Shown one piece after another: positions 1 to 7,839 of a stretch of DNA of 28,131 nucleotides (positions within the stretch are counted from its first letter, which is position 1; each line of letters begins with the position of its first letter). The stretch covers positions 1-28,131 of the forward strand of contig NZ_CAMPHI010000056.1 in assembly GCF_946885955.1 (NCBI RefSeq). Reading direction: 5' to 3'. A program made the position numbers and the translations under genes. Below the pieces are notes generated by a model. That model searched no databases. It was not told where the DNA came from and saw nothing but the letters and a program-made list of their open reading frames with translations. This DNA comes from an uncultured Pseudomonas sp. (GTDB lineage: Bacteria; Pseudomonadota; Gammaproteobacteria; Pseudomonadales; Pseudomonadaceae).

Positions 1-17
1 GGCTGTAGTCGAGATAC

Positions 18-186
18 AAGGGTGGGTTAGCGGCGCTAGGGGCTGGTTATAGGGGAGCTCCACGCAATTCGAGCGCCGCGTAACCCACCATTGCGGTTTG
101 TCGGTAGACCGCAATGGTGGGTTACGGCGCGTTGAGAGTCGATGGGGCTTTCCTGATCCCGGCTAGCGCCTAACCCACCCTACGTA
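18..186. repeat. Nested REP-like inverted repeats upstream of the HAF gene
   Basis: The inner element is a perfect 18-bp inverted repeat. The left arm GTAACCCACCATTGCGGT is at 80-97, the complementary right arm at 108-125, with a 10-nt loop. The pairing extends outward into GCGCC(G)/(C)GGCGC with a two-base bulge. Around it lies a second diverged pair, GGGTGGGTTAGCGGCGC near 20-36 and GCGCCTAACCCACCC near 167-181. The sequence gtgggtta is typical of dispersed Pseudomonas intergenic repeats. There is no T-tract beside the stem, so it is not an obvious intrinsic terminator. I see no gene in 1-425. Confidence 0.75.
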
Positions 187-425
187 TTACCGCGCTCCAT
201 GCCTCACCGAGGCAACCGCAGCCGGCTCGCAGACGCCCTGCCTGGCCCGATATAGAGGGGCTGCGAGAATCGGATCGCATATTTTTCAGCGAACTATTTG
301 CGCATTCCCGAATCAACTTGACACCACCATCGGTTCGTCTTCAATCCCTCCTGTCGTCGCATTAATCCCAATCGCCCTCCCCTGAATTGATGGGCCTCTC
401 ATCCTTTCGTTCGGAGTTGCGTGTC

Positions 426-1451
426 ATGCGTAAATCTCATAGTGGCAGTCATGCTTTCGGCATCGTTCTGCTGGTTTGCGTTGCTCGGCAGGCGTGTGCG
501 GTATCGTTTCAAATCGTCGATCTGGGCAGCCTGGTCGGCAACTCTTACAGCGTTCCTCATACCATCAGCAACAATGGGCTCGCCACCGGTTATAGCTACA
601 ACGGCACGGCGGCGCGCGCATTCACCTGGTCGGCGGCTGGCGGCATGCGCGATATCGGTTCGCTCGGCGACGCTGCCAGCTACGGCTATGGCATCAACGA
701 TCGCGGCCATATCGTCGGCTACAGCAAGGTTGGCGATGCTGATCGGGCATTCTTCTGGTCAAACTCCAGCGGCATGGTCGATCTCGGCAGTTTGGGCGGC
801 GCCAATAGCCATGCCCGGGAAATCAACGGGTACTCCCAGGTGGTCGGCTACAGCCAGCTCAGTTCGGGTAAGTACCGGGCGTTTTATTGGACAAAATACG
901 GCGGCATGAAAAACCTCGGTGCGCTCAACGAGCTGGGCAGCAGCTTTGCCACCGATATCAACGACCTGGGCCAGGTCACCGGCTTCAGCCTGTCCACCAC
1001 CGATGTGCGCGCATTTCTCTGGACCAACGGCATCGGTATGCAGGAGTTGGGCAGCCTTGGCGGTACCAACAGCTATGGCAAGGCGCTGAACAATTCCGCG
1101 CAGGTGGTCGGCTACAGCGGGGTTGGCGCTTTCAATCACGCGTTTATCTGGAACACCGCCAACGGCATGCGCGATCTCGGCACGCTCGGCGGTGCGAACA
1201 GTTACGCCAAGGGCATCAACGACGCCGGCGTGGTGGTTGGGCAAAGCGATACGGTCAATGGCCCGCATGCTTTTGTCTGGGCTGCGACCATGGGCATGCT
1301 CGACATCAACCTGATGCTTGCCGATGCCCTCGGTTGGTTGGTCGAGGGCGGCGTCAGCGTCAGTGCGGCAGGCGAGATACTCGCCCTGGCGCGCAACCCC
1401 CAGGGCAAGTACCACGCGCTGTTGCTGCTACCGAATACGCCCTATCCGTAG
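426..1451 (+). CDS. Secreted HAF-repeat protein
   Basis: This predicted exported protein has 341 residues. The chosen ATG at 426 has GGAG at 413-416. It begins directly with a short signal peptide of charged MRK, a hydrophobic stretch GIVLLVCVA and a cleavage-like ACA-V site. Upstream TTG/ATG codons at 387 and 390 lack a ribosome binding site. The mature part is about six copies of a ~38-residue unit, (R/H)AF-x-W....GM.(D/N)LG.LGG..S....IN..G.VVG(Y/F)S. This is the HAF repeat of the 'probable extracellular repeat' family, predicted to fold as short beta units. The last unit is diverged and lacks the LG.LGG segment. No PEP-CTERM, LPXTG or C-terminal membrane anchor is visible. Its biochemical role is unknown. 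It converges on the first CSLREA paralogue with only 15 bp between stop codons, so the two probably share a termination region. Confidence 0.88.
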   Translation: MRKSHSGSHAFGIVLLVCVARQACAVSFQIVDLGSLVGNSYSVPHTISNNGLATGYSYNGTAARAFTWSAAGGMRDIGSLGDAASYGYGINDRGHIVGYSKVGDADRAFFWSNSSGMVDLGSLGGANSHAREINGYSQVVGYSQLSSGKYRAFYWTKYGGMKNLGALNELGSSFATDINDLGQVTGFSLSTTDVRAFLWTNGIGMQELGSLGGTNSYGKALNNSAQVVGYSGVGAFNHAFIWNTANGMRDLGTLGGANSYAKGINDAGVVVGQSDTVNGPHAFVWAATMGMLDINLMLADALGWLVEGGVSVSAAGEILALARNPQGKYHALLLLPNTPYP

Positions 1452-1466
1452 GCCTGTTCAGTCGTG

Positions 1467-2858
1467 TCAGGGCGTTCCCAGTTCGAACGCGCCGAGGTCG
1501 CAAATCGCTACGCCGTCACCATCGCCATCGACCGGGCGCGGAAAACCGCGCTGGTCATGGTCGTGACAGTCGCCGATGCCGGCATCCAACGCCGGGCTGC
1601 CCGGCAGCAGGGCGTAGGTCTTGGTCGGCCCGCCGTTGTCGCCGTCGAGAAAAAGCGACTTCATCAGCACGCTGTATGTCTGATCGTAGGGCACGAACAG
1701 GTTCGCCGTGCAGTTGCTCGGTTCGTCGTTGAGCAGCAGGCCGATGGCCTCGTAGCGGTATGCGTCGCCGAGGTTTTCGCAGTTGAAGGCGGCGCCGGTG
1801 TCCCAGTCGAAATTGCCGGCGAACAGGCTGTTGCGAACACGCAAATCCCCCCAGTTGTGAACCCCGCCGGCATTGCCGGCGATGGTCACATTGATCAACT
1901 TGGCGATCGGTAGAGCGCCCGCCGAGTTGCCGGGATAGCCGTTGCTCAGGCCTCCGCGGATATGACCGCTAAGGGTGCTGTTGACCATCTGCAGCTGGCC
2001 GCCTTCGTTGGCTATGGCGCCGCCGACGGTATAGCGCAGGCCGTAATTTTCCAGGAAGGCGCTGCGGGCGATATCGGCGTTGCCAAGGTTGTAGAGGCCG
2101 CCGCCCGCGCCCATCAAACCCTGATCGGCGACGCGGTTACGGCGCACCGTACTGCTACGCAGCTGGACCGTACCCTGGTTGAAGATGGCGCCACCGCGGC
2201 CCTGGTTGCTGCCGCTGGAACCCTGGGCCAGGTTGTCCTGGATATACAGATCGCGTATCGCCAGGCTGCCGTAGTTGGCGATGGCGCCACCCTGGCCGTA
2301 GCGATAACGATCCGCTTCGGCGACCGGAACCACGGCGTCCGGGGTCATCGCCTGGTTGTCCTCGAGCAACATCCGCCGTAACGACAACTGCCCGTGATTT
2401 TCAATCGCGCCGCCGTTGTAGCTGGTGGCACCGCCATCCATCACCAGCAGGTCGAGGTTGAGCACGGCGCCGGGCAACACCTCGATCAGACGTTCGTTGG
2501 TCTGCCCGCTGATGCGGCTGTGGGTGCTGCCGGTCACGCCTTGAATGGTCAGCTCCCCGGCGACATCGAGATCGCCATTCAGGTTGCCGTCTTCATCCAG
2601 GGCAACGCCGTTGGCGCCGAGCGGCACGGCTTGGGTCAATACATAGGTTTGCGCCTGCAGCAGAATCCGATTGGCGCCCGGCGCCTGATTGGCGGCGCTC
2701 ACCGCATCGCGTAGCGAGCAATGGGCATCGCAGTTGCCGTCGTATTCATCGGCGGTGGTGGTTACCGCAAAATCGCTGGCGTTGGCCAATATGGGCAGTG
2801 TCCCGAGCACGCTGCAAAGCAGGATGCGCGGGATGGGTTTAACGCGGGAATGGAACAT
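1467..2858 (-). CDS. Secreted CSLREA-type beta-helix protein, paralogue 1 (distal)
   Basis: This 463-residue protein is the last of five tandem paralogues in transcription order. The signal peptide covers residues 1-27 (..LPILANA-SDF). The motif CDAHCSLRDAV follows (Cys43, Cys47), a close match to the CSLREA signature. The body is built from irregular repeats of the type NGGAI.N.G.L.LR.......N, about ten rungs, as expected for a right-handed parallel beta-helix of the polymorphic outer-membrane repeat kind. The C-terminal block (PGSPALDAGIGDC..HDQRG..RP.DGDGDGVA.CDLGAFEL) is shared by all five and resembles the 'choice-of-anchor Q' region. No transmembrane anchor is seen. The ribosome binding site is AAAGG about 8 nt upstream. 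It is the most diverged copy: the start MFHSRVKP differs from the MFPS type and it lacks the QTFTQVL segment. Its role is unknown; cell-surface binding or adhesion would be a guess. Confidence 0.88.
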   Translation of the reverse strand: MFHSRVKPIPRILLCSVLGTLPILANASDFAVTTTADEYDGNCDAHCSLRDAVSAANQAPGANRILLQAQTYVLTQAVPLGANGVALDEDGNLNGDLDVAGELTIQGVTGSTHSRISGQTNERLIEVLPGAVLNLDLLVMDGGATSYNGGAIENHGQLSLRRMLLEDNQAMTPDAVVPVAEADRYRYGQGGAIANYGSLAIRDLYIQDNLAQGSSGSNQGRGGAIFNQGTVQLRSSTVRRNRVADQGLMGAGGGLYNLGNADIARSAFLENYGLRYTVGGAIANEGGQLQMVNSTLSGHIRGGLSNGYPGNSAGALPIAKLINVTIAGNAGGVHNWGDLRVRNSLFAGNFDWDTGAAFNCENLGDAYRYEAIGLLLNDEPSNCTANLFVPYDQTYSVLMKSLFLDGDNGGPTKTYALLPGSPALDAGIGDCHDHDQRGFPRPVDGDGDGVAICDLGAFELGTP

Positions 2859-2938
2859 GTCGATACCTTTGGCAGCATGCGCTGCATCGTCAGGATTGGC
2901 AGTAGTGTGCTTTCACCTGTTGTTGTGAACCCGCGCGG

Positions 2939-3220
2939 CTACTGCTCTGAACCTCGCGGGGTTGATACGAGCGTCACGACCAGGTCGGCTCGAATGGGTT
3001 TCCGCCAGGCACGCCGCGAACAGCGCTGCCCGCAGATCTGCAGAGCGCTGTCGACCGCGTCTTGGAGAAAATGGCAGCCAAATAACCGCAGCCCGGCCTC
3101 GGTGAGGCCGCTGACGATCGCACTGGTGGATCTACGGGATGGCCAAGCGATGCTCGGGGTTTTGTGCCCTGCCCTGTGCAGCGGCGTGCCGAGCAAGCGA
3201 GGGAATGCAGGAAGAAGCAT
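2939..3220 (-). pseudogene. Possible remnant of a sixth CSLREA paralogue 5' end
   Basis: An ATG at 3220 is preceded by GAAAGGAACTCGCC, a leader similar to the GGAAGGAGCTGCACC in front of paralogue 2. The first residues, MLLPAFPRLLGTPL, resemble the signal peptide starts MFPSILPRVLSGTLL and MFPISMPRTLAGAFL of the neighbours. After about 15 residues the similarity stops. No CSLREA motif, beta-helix rung or C-terminal block follows. The frame ends after 93 codons. I infer a decayed copy or duplicated leader. A real small gene with a good ribosome binding site is the alternative. Confidence is low because the matching stretch is short. Confidence 0.3.
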
Positions 3221-3287
3221 GGCGAGTTCCTTTCGGCCTGTGCCGTATTGATCTTGTTGTTATGTGCGTGGCGGCGTACGCATCGAC

Positions 3288-3323
3288 GAGGCGCCATCCT
3301 GAGGATGGATGACTGAGCGCCTC
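3288..3323. repeat. Compound hairpin downstream of paralogue 2
   Basis: Outer arms GAGGCGC (3288-3294) and GCGCCTC (3317-3323) enclose an inner palindrome CCATCCTGAGGATGG (3294-3308). It lies about 105 bp beyond the stop of paralogue 2 on the minus strand. There is no T-run, so it could be a processing or pausing structure rather than a classical terminator. Confidence 0.5.
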
Positions 3324-3428
3324 GAAATAAGGTTCCATGGTATTCGTCGCCGCGGCAGCACGAATTCGTCGAAGCGACGGACGGCGCGGCTCGCCAGAGC
3401 AACGCCCGCCCCAGCGGAAATAAGCCAC

Positions 3429-4757
3429 TTATCGAGCGGTCAGCTCAACCGCGCCCAGGTCGCACACCGCTACGCCGTCGCCATTGCCGTCCTGCGGCCG
3501 AGGTACGCCGCGCTGGTCGTAGGCGCTGCAATCGCCGATGCCGGCATCTATGGCCGGGCTTCCCGGCAACAGTGTGTGGAACCAAAGGGTTTCGCTGGGC
3601 TTGCTCAGGGTCGGCGACAACACCTGGGTGAAGGTCTGCTCGATCGGCACGAAGAGATCGGCGCCGCAGTTGCTCTGCTCGTCGTTACGCAGCAGGCCAA
3701 TGGCCTGGTAGCTGTAGTCGTCGCCTAAGTTAGTGCAATTCGTTAGTTCACCGTTGTCATCTTGGTTGCCGGCGATGATGCTGTTGCGTATTAACAACTC
3801 GCCCCAGTTCTCGACGGCATCCCGACCATTGGCGAAATCGCGATTTAGGGTAATGGTGACATTGCTCAGCGTGGCCTTGGAGCTAGTAGCGGAGCTTTTA
3901 TGGCCATTGGTTAGTGCTGACCAGTTGCGGCTAAGCGTGCTGTTGCTGAGCAGCAAGGTACCGCCATCGTTGGTGATGGTGCCGCCTCTGGATAGCCCAT
4001 CGTTGTAGTTGCGGTGAAAGGTGCTGCTCTCCACCGTCACATAACCGGAGTTGTAGATGCCCGCGCCCTCGCCTTCTTCGCTGAAGTCGCCGACCAGGTT
4101 TTCATAGAAATTACTGCCCCGCACCGATGCGCTGCCGCTGTTGAACAGGGCGCCGCCCCTGCCTGCGAGAAAGTCGCCAAAGGCGTAGTTTTCCTGAAAC
4201 CGCGAATCCTCAATCCGCAGTTGACCGTAGTTGGCGATAGCGCCACCGCTGGAGGCCTGATTGCGTTGCGCCAAGACCTTGCGCAGTTGCAACTGCCCGC
4301 GGTTCGTCACCGCGCCGCCGTTGTAGGCACTGTAGCTGTCCTCCAATGTCAGATTTTCCAGGGTTAGTTTGGCGCCGACCGGCACCTCGAACAGGCGGTC
4401 GTGAAGTGCATACAGGCCCTTGATACGGCTGCTGCTCGCGCTCAGCCCGCGAATTCGCAACTCGCCGAGCACATCCAGGTCGCCAATCTGGTTGTCCTGA
4501 TCTTCGATGGGGTCGCCCTGTGGGTCGAGCAACGCCGAGCGGGTCAGCCCGTAGCTGCCGGGAGGCAGCAGGATGGTGCTGGGCCCCGCCGTCTGGTTGG
4601 CCACCTGCACCGCATCGCGTAACGAGCAGTGCAGGTTGCATTGGCCGTCGTAACTGTCCGTTGGGGTGGTCACCAGCAGCGTAGCCGCTTGCACGGCGGC
4701 AGTGCCAAACAGCAGAAACGCGCCGGCCAGCGTGCGGGGCATGGATATCGGAAACAT
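3429..4757 (-). CDS. Secreted CSLREA-type beta-helix protein, paralogue 2
   Basis: This protein has 442 residues. The frame is open upstream to 4871, but the ATG at 4757 has a strong GGAAGGAG site 7 nt away and opens directly into a signal peptide (MFPISMPRTLAGAFLLFG..AVQA, cleavage near residue 24). C40 and C44 form CNLHCSLRDAV. The body carries beta-helix rungs such as YNGGAVTNRGQLQLRKV, GGAIANYGQLRIEDS and GRGGALFNSGSASVRGS. Next come ELLIRNSIIAGN and SNCGADLFVPIEQTFTQVLSP. The conserved end is PGSPAIDAGIGDC..YDQRGVPRPQDGNGDGVAVCDLGAVEL. The VEL ending differs from the YEL or FEL of its sisters. The spacer to paralogue 3 is 116 bp and contains its own leader, so the genes may be transcribed together or separately. 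Export is well supported; function is unknown. Confidence 0.88.
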   Translation of the reverse strand: MFPISMPRTLAGAFLLFGTAAVQAATLLVTTPTDSYDGQCNLHCSLRDAVQVANQTAGPSTILLPPGSYGLTRSALLDPQGDPIEDQDNQIGDLDVLGELRIRGLSASSSRIKGLYALHDRLFEVPVGAKLTLENLTLEDSYSAYNGGAVTNRGQLQLRKVLAQRNQASSGGAIANYGQLRIEDSRFQENYAFGDFLAGRGGALFNSGSASVRGSNFYENLVGDFSEEGEGAGIYNSGYVTVESSTFHRNYNDGLSRGGTITNDGGTLLLSNSTLSRNWSALTNGHKSSATSSKATLSNVTITLNRDFANGRDAVENWGELLIRNSIIAGNQDDNGELTNCTNLGDDYSYQAIGLLRNDEQSNCGADLFVPIEQTFTQVLSPTLSKPSETLWFHTLLPGSPAIDAGIGDCSAYDQRGVPRPQDGNGDGVAVCDLGAVELTAR

Positions 4758-4873
4758 GGTGCAGCTCCTTCCGGTTTTATCCGGATCTTGTTTTAGGAGC
4801 GGACAAACATAATTCCCGCCGGGTTGGGTGAAACCCGCCCTGCCCTGACCACGGAGCCAGGCGGGGTACATCG

Positions 4874-6226
4874 CTAAGGCTTCAATTCATAAGCGCCCAG
4901 GTCGCACACCGCTACACCGTCGCCATTACCGTCCTGCGGGCGGGTGACACCGCGTTGATCCCGGGCGAGGCAATCGCCGATACCGGCGTCTATCGCCGGG
5001 CTGCCCAGGGGCAAGGCATGGAACCAGAGCCGGCTGTTCTGTTTGCTGAGGGGAAACTGCAGGACCTGGGTGAAGGTGTCGGCGAGGGGCACGTAATAGT
5101 CCGCGCTACAGCTGTTCCACTGCTGCCCCTCGAGATTGGTCAGTAGGCCAGTCGCCTGCAGACTGCCCTGGTTATAGCAATTGGCCGCTTCGCCGGTATC
5201 GTCGAGATTGCCGGCGATGACGCTGTTGTGCAGTTGCATATCCCCAGCATTTCGCAAGCCAACGCCACTGGTGGCGGTGAGTGTGACGTTACTCAGGGTT
5301 GCCTGCGAATTCGGCAAGTTGTATACACCGCCGGCGACGTTGCCACTCAGGGTGCTGTTGCTGAGCATGAGTTCGCCAGCGTCGTTGAGTACCGCAAAGA
5401 AGCCGAGTTCACCGCCACCGTTGGAGACTATGCTGGTGCGCTCGACGGTCAGGCTCCCGGCAAGGTTGTACAAGGCCATACCCAACGGATTCTCGGTAGC
5501 GGTCGAGTTGCGCAACAGCAGGCTATCGCGTAACAGTGCGCTGCCTTGATTGAATAACGCACCGCCTCGCCCACCATTGGCGTCGCCGATCGGCGAACCA
5601 TTGGCGTTGTTTTCCTGAAAGCGCGAGGCCAGCACCCTCAGATCGCCATAGTTGGCGATGCCGCCGCCATGACCGTGCTTGATTTGTTCCTCATCGGGCA
5701 GCGGCACCCCACCGGGGTTATGCGCCTGGGCCTGATTGTGCTGGACCAGTACCTGATTCAGTTGCAACTGACCATGGTTTTCCAGAGCACCGCCGTTATG
5801 GGCGGTGTTGCCATCTTCCAGCACCAGCTTTTCCAGCAGCAATCGGGCTCCGGGGCGCACCTCGATCAGCCGCTCGTTGAACTGACCTTTGATATGGCTC
5901 TTGGTCGTACCCCGCCCCCTGATGCGCAATTCGCCGAGCACGTCGAGATCGCCGAGCTGGTTGTCGTCGTCATCGACGGGCACGCCGTCGCTGTCCAGAA
6001 CGGGTGGCCGATTGAGGATGAAATTACCCGCCGGCAGCAGGATGGTGTCCGCGTTGGGCGCCTGATTGGCCACGGCGACCGCGTCGCGTAGCGAACAATG
6101 TGCGTTGCAGACGCCGTCATAGCTATCCGCGGCGGTGGTGACCAGCAGAACCGCGGCTTGAGAAGTGCTGGCGGCAGCCAACAGCAGAGTGCCGCTCAGC
6201 ACACGGGGCAGGATTGATGGAAACAT
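4874..6226 (-). CDS. Secreted CSLREA-type beta-helix protein, paralogue 3
   Basis: This protein has 450 residues. The chosen start is the ATG at 6226 behind CCGGAAGGAGTCCTCA. An upstream in-frame start at 6259 would put 11 charged residues before the signal peptide and lacks a good site. The signal peptide MFPSILPRVLSGTLLLAAASTSQA is followed by C40/C44 of CNAHCSLRDAV. Beta-helix rungs include NGGALENHGQLQLNQV, GGGIANYGDLRVLAS and GRGGALFNQGSALLRDS. It keeps ADYYVPLADTFTQVLQFPLS and the terminal block ending CDLGAYEL. Its NCY..Q.SLQATGLL segment is shorter than the NC.NLGD.YSYQAIGLL of paralogues 2, 4 and 5, indicating indels within the rung array. The protein is exported; its substrate or partner is not known. 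Confidence 0.88.
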   Translation of the reverse strand: MFPSILPRVLSGTLLLAAASTSQAAVLLVTTAADSYDGVCNAHCSLRDAVAVANQAPNADTILLPAGNFILNRPPVLDSDGVPVDDDDNQLGDLDVLGELRIRGRGTTKSHIKGQFNERLIEVRPGARLLLEKLVLEDGNTAHNGGALENHGQLQLNQVLVQHNQAQAHNPGGVPLPDEEQIKHGHGGGIANYGDLRVLASRFQENNANGSPIGDANGGRGGALFNQGSALLRDSLLLRNSTATENPLGMALYNLAGSLTVERTSIVSNGGGELGFFAVLNDAGELMLSNSTLSGNVAGGVYNLPNSQATLSNVTLTATSGVGLRNAGDMQLHNSVIAGNLDDTGEAANCYNQGSLQATGLLTNLEGQQWNSCSADYYVPLADTFTQVLQFPLSKQNSRLWFHALPLGSPAIDAGIGDCLARDQRGVTRPQDGNGDGVAVCDLGAYELKP

Positions 6227-6371
6227 TGAGGACTCCTTCCGGCTGGGGCCGGATACCATCGTTAAAGCGGGCTACAAGACTCCCGCGGGTTGCTAAGAGC
6301 CGCCGACCGGGCCGATCAGGCGGCATGTTCACCAGGAATCCATCGGGATTGTTGCCAATGCCCGATCGCCC

Positions 6372-7754
6372 CTAGGGAATCAATTCATAAGCACCCAGAT
6401 CGCACACCGCCACGCCATCGCCATTGCCGTCCCAAGGCCTTGGGGCGCCGCGTTGATCGTGATCGGGGCAATCACCGATAGCGGCATCGATCGCCGGGCT
6501 GCCGGGGAGTAGGTCGTGGGTCCAGTTGGTGGTGTTGTACTGGGTGGGCGTACGCGACAGCACCTGAGTGAAGGTCTGCCTGAGGGTTACATAGAGGTCG
6601 GCGCGGCAGTTGCTTGGCTCGTCGTTGCGCAGCAGACCGATCGCCTGGTAAGTGAAGCTGTCGCCGAGGTTGGCGCAATTGGCAACCTCATACGCGGTCA
6701 GGGCGCCGGTATCGACGACCGAGGAAATGTTGCCGACAACCAGACTGTTGCGGATCAGCAGTTCGCTCCAGTTCAACAACACTTCGCGCGATGCGAGCCC
6801 GCCCGCCGGTCTGGGCGGATTACGGGTAATGGTGACGTGATTGAGAACCGCCTTGGAGTGCCTGCCGGGATCGGCGCCGACGCCGTTGTTCAGTACTCCA
6901 CCCCAATTGGCGTTCAGGGTGCTGTTGCTCAGCGTGAGCACGCCGCCTTCGTTGACGATCGCGCCGCCTGATGTGCCATAGGCAGAGTTGCGGGATAGAT
7001 AGCTGCGCTCGATGCGTGCGCTGCCCATGTTGTACAACACGGCCCCCTCGGCGCTGCTGGAATTGTCGCGAAACAGGCTGTCGCGCACCAACAGGTTGCC
7101 GACGTTGTAAATGGCGCCGCCAAGGCTGCGATTGCTGCCGGCATAGATGTTCGCCACATTGGCTCTGAACGTTGAGGCCAGCACTGTCAACATGCCGTAG
7201 TTGGCGATGGCACCACCGTATGCACGGCTGCGCGGGTCGGCTATCAGCGGCTCGTAAGCCCAGTTGTTGAGCACCTGTACCTCGCGCAGCAACAGATGCC
7301 CCTGATTTTTCACCGCTCCGCCCTCGAAGGGCGTGGTGCCACCTTCGAGCGTCAGGTGTTCCAGGGTCAGCTCTGCGCTGGAGGCAACCTCGATCAGGCG
7401 GTCACCCGCCGCACGCCTGATACGGCTGAGGCCCGTGGACGCACCGAGGATATGCAACTCGCCGAGCACATCCAGATCGCCGATCCGGTTGTCCTGATCC
7501 TCACTGATGCGTTGCTGCTCGTCGACGGCCGAGGGCTGGCTGAGCACGATATTGCCAGGCGGTAGCTGGATGCTGCTGAGGCCGGGACTCTGGTTGGCGA
7601 CCGCGATGGCATCGCGCAGGGAACAATGCGCATCGCACTGGCCATCGTAATCATCCTGCCCGGTGGTGACCTGCAACGCGGCGGCGTGGCTAGCGATAGC
7701 GGGCAGCAACAATGCAGCGATAAATACGAAATCTGCCGGCCTGAGAATAAACAT
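6372..7754 (-). CDS. Secreted CSLREA-type beta-helix protein, paralogue 4
   Basis: This 460-residue protein starts at the ATG at 7754 with AAGGAG about 7 nt upstream. The signal peptide MFILRPADFVFIAALLLPAIASHA is unlike the MFPS type in sequence but equal in length. C40/C44 occur in CDAHCSLRDAI. The rungs GGAVKNQGHLLLREV, GGAIANYGMLTVLAS, LGGAIYNVGNLLVRDS and GGAIVNEGGVLTLSNS support a right-handed beta-helix. Near the C-terminus are SNCRADLYVTLRQTFTQVLSRTP and the common ending GSPAIDAAIGDC..HDQRGAPRPWDGNGDGVAVCDLGAYEL. An insertion (VVDTGALTAYEVANC) lengthens the segment before the NC.NLGD motif. No catalytic residues of a polysaccharide lyase can be assigned by eye. Cell-surface or extracellular location is the only safe statement. 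Confidence 0.88.
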   Translation of the reverse strand: MFILRPADFVFIAALLLPAIASHAAALQVTTGQDDYDGQCDAHCSLRDAIAVANQSPGLSSIQLPPGNIVLSQPSAVDEQQRISEDQDNRIGDLDVLGELHILGASTGLSRIRRAAGDRLIEVASSAELTLEHLTLEGGTTPFEGGAVKNQGHLLLREVQVLNNWAYEPLIADPRSRAYGGAIANYGMLTVLASTFRANVANIYAGSNRSLGGAIYNVGNLLVRDSLFRDNSSSAEGAVLYNMGSARIERSYLSRNSAYGTSGGAIVNEGGVLTLSNSTLNANWGGVLNNGVGADPGRHSKAVLNHVTITRNPPRPAGGLASREVLLNWSELLIRNSLVVGNISSVVDTGALTAYEVANCANLGDSFTYQAIGLLRNDEPSNCRADLYVTLRQTFTQVLSRTPTQYNTTNWTHDLLPGSPAIDAAIGDCPDHDQRGAPRPWDGNGDGVAVCDLGAYELIP

Positions 7755-7839
7755 GAAGCAGCTCCTTGCTCTTAATGGGATTCCTTTCAGGGCGGACCAT
7801 GGCAGCAGTACTGAACTGGCCAGGTCCGCCCGATCGTGC

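Larger units (their letters stand above)
2859..3428. other. 570-bp gap between paralogues 1 and 2
   Basis: No convincing intact gene is present. The gap holds a compound hairpin (3288-3323) and a 93-codon minus-strand frame that may be paralogue debris (2939-3220). It is four or more times longer than the 85-145 bp spacers between the other paralogues, which fits the loss of a gene copy here. Confidence 0.5.

Noticed and set aside
318..346. TTGACA (318-323) as the -35 of a promoter for the HAF gene
   Set aside because: The -35 is perfect but the hexamer 17 bp downstream (TCAATC) is a poor -10, so I do not call a promoter.
2721..3251. 176-codon plus-strand frame across the start of paralogue 1
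   Set aside because: It overlaps the signal peptide region of a well-supported gene and has no recognisable domain or start site.
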